From assembly GCA_021777105.1 (NCBI GenBank), contig JAIQZQ010000085.1, positions 1 to 64,000 on the forward strand: a DNA stretch of 64,000 nucleotides, written 5' to 3'. The position numbers and the translations under genes are program-made. Below are positions 60,547 to 64,000 of the stretch, piece after piece. Source of the DNA: Candidatus Anammoxibacter sp. (GTDB taxonomy: Bacteria > Planctomycetota > Brocadiia > Brocadiales > Anammoxibacteraceae). How positions within the stretch are numbered: position 1 is the first letter of the stretch; the number at the start of each line of letters is the position of its first letter. The notes under the pieces are model-generated. The model saw only the letters and a list, made by a program, of their open reading frames with translations. It had not been told where the DNA came from and did not search any database.

Positions 60547-63339
60547 ATGGAAGATAACAATAACAAACCAACCGTCTTTATAAGTTATAGTCATAAGGAC
60601 GAGAAATATAAGGATATGCTGTTGCCGCATCTTAAAGTCCTTAGTCAAAGCGGGCGTATTATTATATGGGATGACCGCAATATTGACGTTGGAGATAAAT
60701 GGTATCCTGAAATTGAAGAGGCTATGAGCAACGCCGCCATTGCGGTTTGCCTTATTTCACACAATTTCCTCTCTTCCGATTTCATATCAAAAGAAGAGGT
60801 TCCTTTTCTCTTAGAACGTTGTAACAAGAAAGGTATGCATATTATTCCCATTTTGGTTCATCCCTGTTTATATGAAATAATTGATTGGGTTCAAGAGGTT
60901 CAGATGATACCGCGCGACGGCAAATCAATTTCCGAAGATTTTAAAGGAAACGAGAACGGCCAGTTTAAATTGATTGCAAAACGCGTTTTTGAGATTATTG
61001 ATAATCCCGGTTTTAAACCAATAATTCCAACAATAAAATTTAAACCGCCGGAAAAAGTTGATATCTACCGCCTGCCACAAACCGGGCAAGAGCTATTCGG
61101 CAGGCAAAAAGAGATTGCCATGTTAAACGAGGCGTGGGAATCAGGCGAAACAAACATCATCAGCTTTGTGGCGTGGGGCGGTGTGGGTAAATCTACGTTG
61201 ATTAATGAATGGGTTAAACGTATGAGAGCAGACAACTTTCGCGGGGCTGAACGGATATTTGCGTGGTCGTTTTACAGCCAGGGCACAAACGATAGGGTGA
61301 CGTCCGCTGATACTTTCTTAAACGATGCGCTGGAGTGGTTTGGCGATCCTGATCCTAAAGAAGGATCTGTTTGGGCCAAAGGCGAGCGTTTGGCTGAACT
61401 TGTGAATGAAAAAAGGACGCTGCTTCTGCTTGATGGACTTGAGCCCTTGCAATCAGGGTATGATTTTGAAAAGGGGAAGGTAAAGGACGCAGGCCTGGCA
61501 ATGTTGTTAAAGCGGCTTGCCAAGAAAAACAGAGGCCTTTGCGTTGTTACCACGCGTGAACCGATTTCAGATTTAATGCGTTATGAAACAACCGTTAAAC
61601 ATATTGATCTGGAACAGATTTCACCAGAAGCGGGGCGAGCTCTGTTGCGAGTCGGGGGCGTTAATGGAACTGACGGTGAACTTGAGAATGCTGTAAAAGA
61701 TTTTGATGGACATGCTTTAGCTATTTCATTATTGTCTGCATGGCTTAAGGATATGAATGGTCATCATATCAAAGAAGCCGGAAACATTACTGACCTTGAT
61801 ATCACTAAAGAAAATGGCAAACATCCCAGGCGAATAATAGTCGCGTTTGAGGAAATGTTTGGGGCTGGCGCAGACAATGAGCTTTTGCAAATACTAGGAC
61901 TTTTTGACCGCCCGGCGAATATTGCGGCGATTAACACAGTAAAAGAAGCTCCGGCGATTAAGGGACTTACCGATGAGTTGCAAACGATTGACGAAGCGGG
62001 ATTTAATAAACTGTGCGACGGTTTACGGAGATTGAAACTGATTGCTCCTGCAAGCGAACATAACCCAGATGTTATAGATTGCCATCCATTAATCCGTGAA
62101 CATTTTAGCGAAAAGCTAAATACCATAAACTTTGAAGCTTACAAAGAGGCGCACAACAGACTTTATGAATATTATTGTAACATGCCTGAAAAAGAGCAGC
62201 CCGACACTCTAGAAGCTATGGGGCCACTTTTTGTCGCAATTGCCCATGGCTGTAATGCGGGCAAGTATCAGGAGGTTTTGAATCATGTCTATAATTATCG
62301 GATTCAGAGGGGGGGAGTTGAAAGTTATTGCTGTAAAAAATTGGGAGCATTTGGTACTGACCTTGCCGTTTTGTCAAATTTTTTTGATATTCTTTGGGCC
62401 AAACCTGCGGCAGGATTAAATGATTCTGCTAAAGTTGCTGTTTTGAATTGGGCTGGTTTTCGGTTGTTCAGCTTGAACAGGTTGCGGGAAGCCGCAGTGC
62501 CGATGCGGGCCGGATTATTGCCTCATGTTTTACAAGAAAATTGGGAAAATGCGGCTGCAGCTACCTCTAATCTCTGCGAGCTGCATTTGGCATTGGGGGA
62601 TACGCAAAAAGCAGTTGAGTATGGTCGGCAATGCGTGGAATATGCGGGTAAAAGCGGCAATGGTTCTGAGAAAGAAAACGACTATGCCACTTTGGCCGAT
62701 GCATTGCATCAGGCGGGGGATGTTCATGAAGCTGAAGAGTTGTTCCTTGAAGCGGAAAAGATGCAAAAGAATAGAATGCCAAACTATATATACCTCTATT
62801 CAGTGTGTGGATTCAAGTTTTGCGATCAGCTTTTGAGTAAAGGATTATATGATGAGGTTTTAAACCGCGCAAAGTATACATTAAATAATGGTAAAGATTT
62901 TTATGGTCTTTTATCTGAAGCACAGGACACGCTTACATTGGGCCGCGCGTATCTGGCGCAAACCGTTGAAAACGGCTCTAACGATTTTACACTGGCGGAA
63001 GATTATATGAACCGCGCGGTAGACGGTTTGCGAAATGCTGGCACACAGTATGAATTACCTCGCGGCTTTTTAGCGCGAGCCGCATTATACAGAGAACAAA
63101 AGCAGTTTGGCAAGGCGCGTGCCGATCTTGACGAGGCGTATGAGATTGCTGAAATGGGGGAGCAGAGGCTGCATCTAACCGATTATTATCTTGAGTCATG
63201 CAGGCTATTTTTGGCTGAGGGGAAAGGCGACGAGGCAAGGGTGAGTCTTGACAAGGCGAAGGGGCTGATTGAGGAGACGGGGTATGGGAGGAGAATTCCA
63301 GAGGCGGAACAGTTGGGTAAGGAGCTTGGTGTTCAGTAA
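60547..63339 (+). CDS. TIR-STAND-TPR protein (NLR-like defence protein)
   Basis: 930 residues. Residues 1-150 form a TIR domain (VFISYSHKDEKYKD start, WDDRNIDVGD loop, candidate catalytic Glu83/84 in SKEEVPFLLE). A STAND NTPase follows with GRQKEIAML, Walker A GGVGKST (211-217), Walker B LLLLDG (292-297) and VVTTRE. The C-terminal part (about 560-930) has tetratricopeptide-like helices (NLCELHLALGDTQKAVEYG, ATLADALHQAGDVHEAEELF). Such proteins sense phage parts and deplete NAD or kill the cell. It stands alone with a weak ribosome site. Role inferred. Confidence 0.85.
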   Translation: MEDNNNKPTVFISYSHKDEKYKDMLLPHLKVLSQSGRIIIWDDRNIDVGDKWYPEIEEAMSNAAIAVCLISHNFLSSDFISKEEVPFLLERCNKKGMHIIPILVHPCLYEIIDWVQEVQMIPRDGKSISEDFKGNENGQFKLIAKRVFEIIDNPGFKPIIPTIKFKPPEKVDIYRLPQTGQELFGRQKEIAMLNEAWESGETNIISFVAWGGVGKSTLINEWVKRMRADNFRGAERIFAWSFYSQGTNDRVTSADTFLNDALEWFGDPDPKEGSVWAKGERLAELVNEKRTLLLLDGLEPLQSGYDFEKGKVKDAGLAMLLKRLAKKNRGLCVVTTREPISDLMRYETTVKHIDLEQISPEAGRALLRVGGVNGTDGELENAVKDFDGHALAISLLSAWLKDMNGHHIKEAGNITDLDITKENGKHPRRIIVAFEEMFGAGADNELLQILGLFDRPANIAAINTVKEAPAIKGLTDELQTIDEAGFNKLCDGLRRLKLIAPASEHNPDVIDCHPLIREHFSEKLNTINFEAYKEAHNRLYEYYCNMPEKEQPDTLEAMGPLFVAIAHGCNAGKYQEVLNHVYNYRIQRGGVESYCCKKLGAFGTDLAVLSNFFDILWAKPAAGLNDSAKVAVLNWAGFRLFSLNRLREAAVPMRAGLLPHVLQENWENAAAATSNLCELHLALGDTQKAVEYGRQCVEYAGKSGNGSEKENDYATLADALHQAGDVHEAEELFLEAEKMQKNRMPNYIYLYSVCGFKFCDQLLSKGLYDEVLNRAKYTLNNGKDFYGLLSEAQDTLTLGRAYLAQTVENGSNDFTLAEDYMNRAVDGLRNAGTQYELPRGFLARAALYREQKQFGKARADLDEAYEIAEMGEQRLHLTDYYLESCRLFLAEGKGDEARVSLDKAKGLIEETGYGRRIPEAEQLGKELGVQ

Positions 63340-63357
63340 AAGCGGTGAAACTAGGAG

Positions 63358-63470
63358 CAAAATCAAAAGCGAATTTTGAACCGCAGAATAACGAACACCG
63401 AATCATGAAGTAAAATCAAAATCAAAAGCGAGTATTGAGGTAAGAGGGGCCGTTTGCAAAAATCAAAAGT
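63358..63470. repeat. Short irregular repeats of AAAATCAAAAGCGA
   Basis: AAAATCAAAAGCGA or close variants occur three times (about 63359, 63416 and 63458) in this gap between the TIR gene and the MNT gene. They fill the place where a HEPN partner would be expected. Confidence 0.5.
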
Positions 63471-63496
63471 GAAATATGATTATAAACTCACCACTT

Positions 63497-63829
63497 TCAT
63501 CTTTCATAAATTTCAATGCCACTTCTACTTATGTTTTTGTAAAAGGGTAAACATTCTGAATATTTTTCATACTTGCGGCATGTTTCTTCTGTAATTGAGA
63601 CTAAGACATCGTATTGCAACGACAGTTCAGTCATAACGTCCGCTATTTTATACCTGCTTTTTTGTAAATTTACGTCGTTATCATCCACCAAAACAAAGAA
63701 ATCTATATCTGATTCGCTGGTTTCCTTGTTGTTTGCGTAAGATCCATAAAGAATTATTTTCTTCAATTTATCGCCAAACAAGCCGAACATGCTTCTGTTT
63801 ACATCAAAAAACAGGTTTTTCTTATTCAT
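63497..63829 (-). CDS. MNT-domain nucleotidyltransferase (antitoxin type)
   Basis: 110 residues. The nucleotidyltransferase motif is IILYGSYANNKETSESDIDFFVLV with the GS and paired Asp residues, in the form of minimal nucleotidyltransferases. In the HEPN-MNT system it adds nucleotides to and silences the HEPN RNase. Downstream on the minus strand an overlapping ATG reads only MKDESGEFIIIFHF before a stop, so the HEPN gene is probably lost. The region to the window end (63830-64000) holds no clear gene. Confidence 0.85.
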   Translation of the reverse strand: MNKKNLFFDVNRSMFGLFGDKLKKIILYGSYANNKETSESDIDFFVLVDDNDVNLQKSRYKIADVMTELSLQYDVLVSITEETCRKYEKYSECLPFYKNISRSGIEIYER

Positions 63830-64000
63830 TTATATACCTTTATTTTTCGCTGTGTTTAAACATTTTAGAACTCGAATATAAAGATTTTCAGCCGATATTT
63901 TAGCTTCATTGGATATAAATAATTATTGCATCTTTTTTTGTTTATTTCAATTGTTTAATAAAAACGATGTAACAATCCATTGACAATAACTGTGCGTAAA

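Noticed and set aside
62525-62836. ORFs on both strands inside the TIR-STAND gene
   Set aside because: Overlap a well-supported gene in other frames with no motifs.
63845-63935. Minus-strand frame reading SNEAKISAENLYIRVLK just ahead of the MNT gene
   Set aside because: Only about 30 codons after a stop and no start codon; could be a remnant, but not supportable.

Overview
The window is bacterial chromosome with moderately low GC (roughly 40% by eye). It carries tandem flagellins behind a sigma-54-type promoter, a hopanoid-pathway radical SAM enzyme (HpnH type), an ammonium-transporter/histidine-kinase fusion of the kind known from the planctomycete Kuenenia, a Mur ligase, and several oxygen-sensitive radical or activase enzymes. 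This suggests a flagellated, Gram-negative, mainly anaerobic bacterium outside the well-studied proteobacterial model groups. I cannot name the phylum from sequence alone. I saw no tRNA, rRNA or CRISPR array.

Region 1 (170-20507, all on the minus strand) is a run of 13 genes. In transcription order they are: a small secreted protein, a membrane protein with a TIG domain, a metallophosphoesterase, a glycyl radical enzyme activase, a glycyl radical enzyme (GRE), an SCP2-like protein, a small membrane protein, an Old Yellow Enzyme, a second metallophosphoesterase, a cholesterol-oxidase-like GMC oxidoreductase, a membrane-anchored catalase-like heme protein with a duplicated C-terminal module, a DyP-type peroxidase and a secreted alpha/beta hydrolase. 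This mix of GRE chemistry with peroxidases and sterol/lipid-type oxidoreductases is the most unusual metabolic feature of the window. Its substrate is unknown.

Region 2 (about 20.5-49 kb) looks like ordinary chromosome. After a 1.6 kb gene-free stretch come a small CXXC protein behind a consensus promoter, leuC, a 1419-residue double-ATPase activase of the 2-hydroxyacyl-CoA dehydratase family, and leuD. These are followed by two unrecognised proteins, two flagellins, hpnH (minus), a Mur ligase, recJ and a secreted protein. A minus-strand block then holds prpD, prpB, recQ, the Amt-histidine kinase, a response regulator and a hybrid kinase. Three 20-bp tandem palindromic repeats lie upstream of the Amt-kinase.

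Region 3 (about 49-64 kb) is an accessory, defence-rich island with many dispersed repeats. It opens with a tightly packed DUF262, HEPN-nuclease and cytosine-5 methyltransferase operon that looks like a modification-linked defence system. Next come two overlapping small ORFs, a likely tailoring cluster (unknown protein, sulfotransferase, B12-binding-type radical SAM protein), a stand-alone E2-type acyltransferase domain, a decayed HigBA-like module, a second HigA, and a DUF7718-like pair. The island ends with a 930-residue TIR-NACHT/NB-ARC-TPR protein and an orphan MNT nucleotidyltransferase whose HEPN partner appears to be lost. At least five families of short palindromic or miniature repeats are scattered through the gaps, and copies are also found elsewhere in the window.
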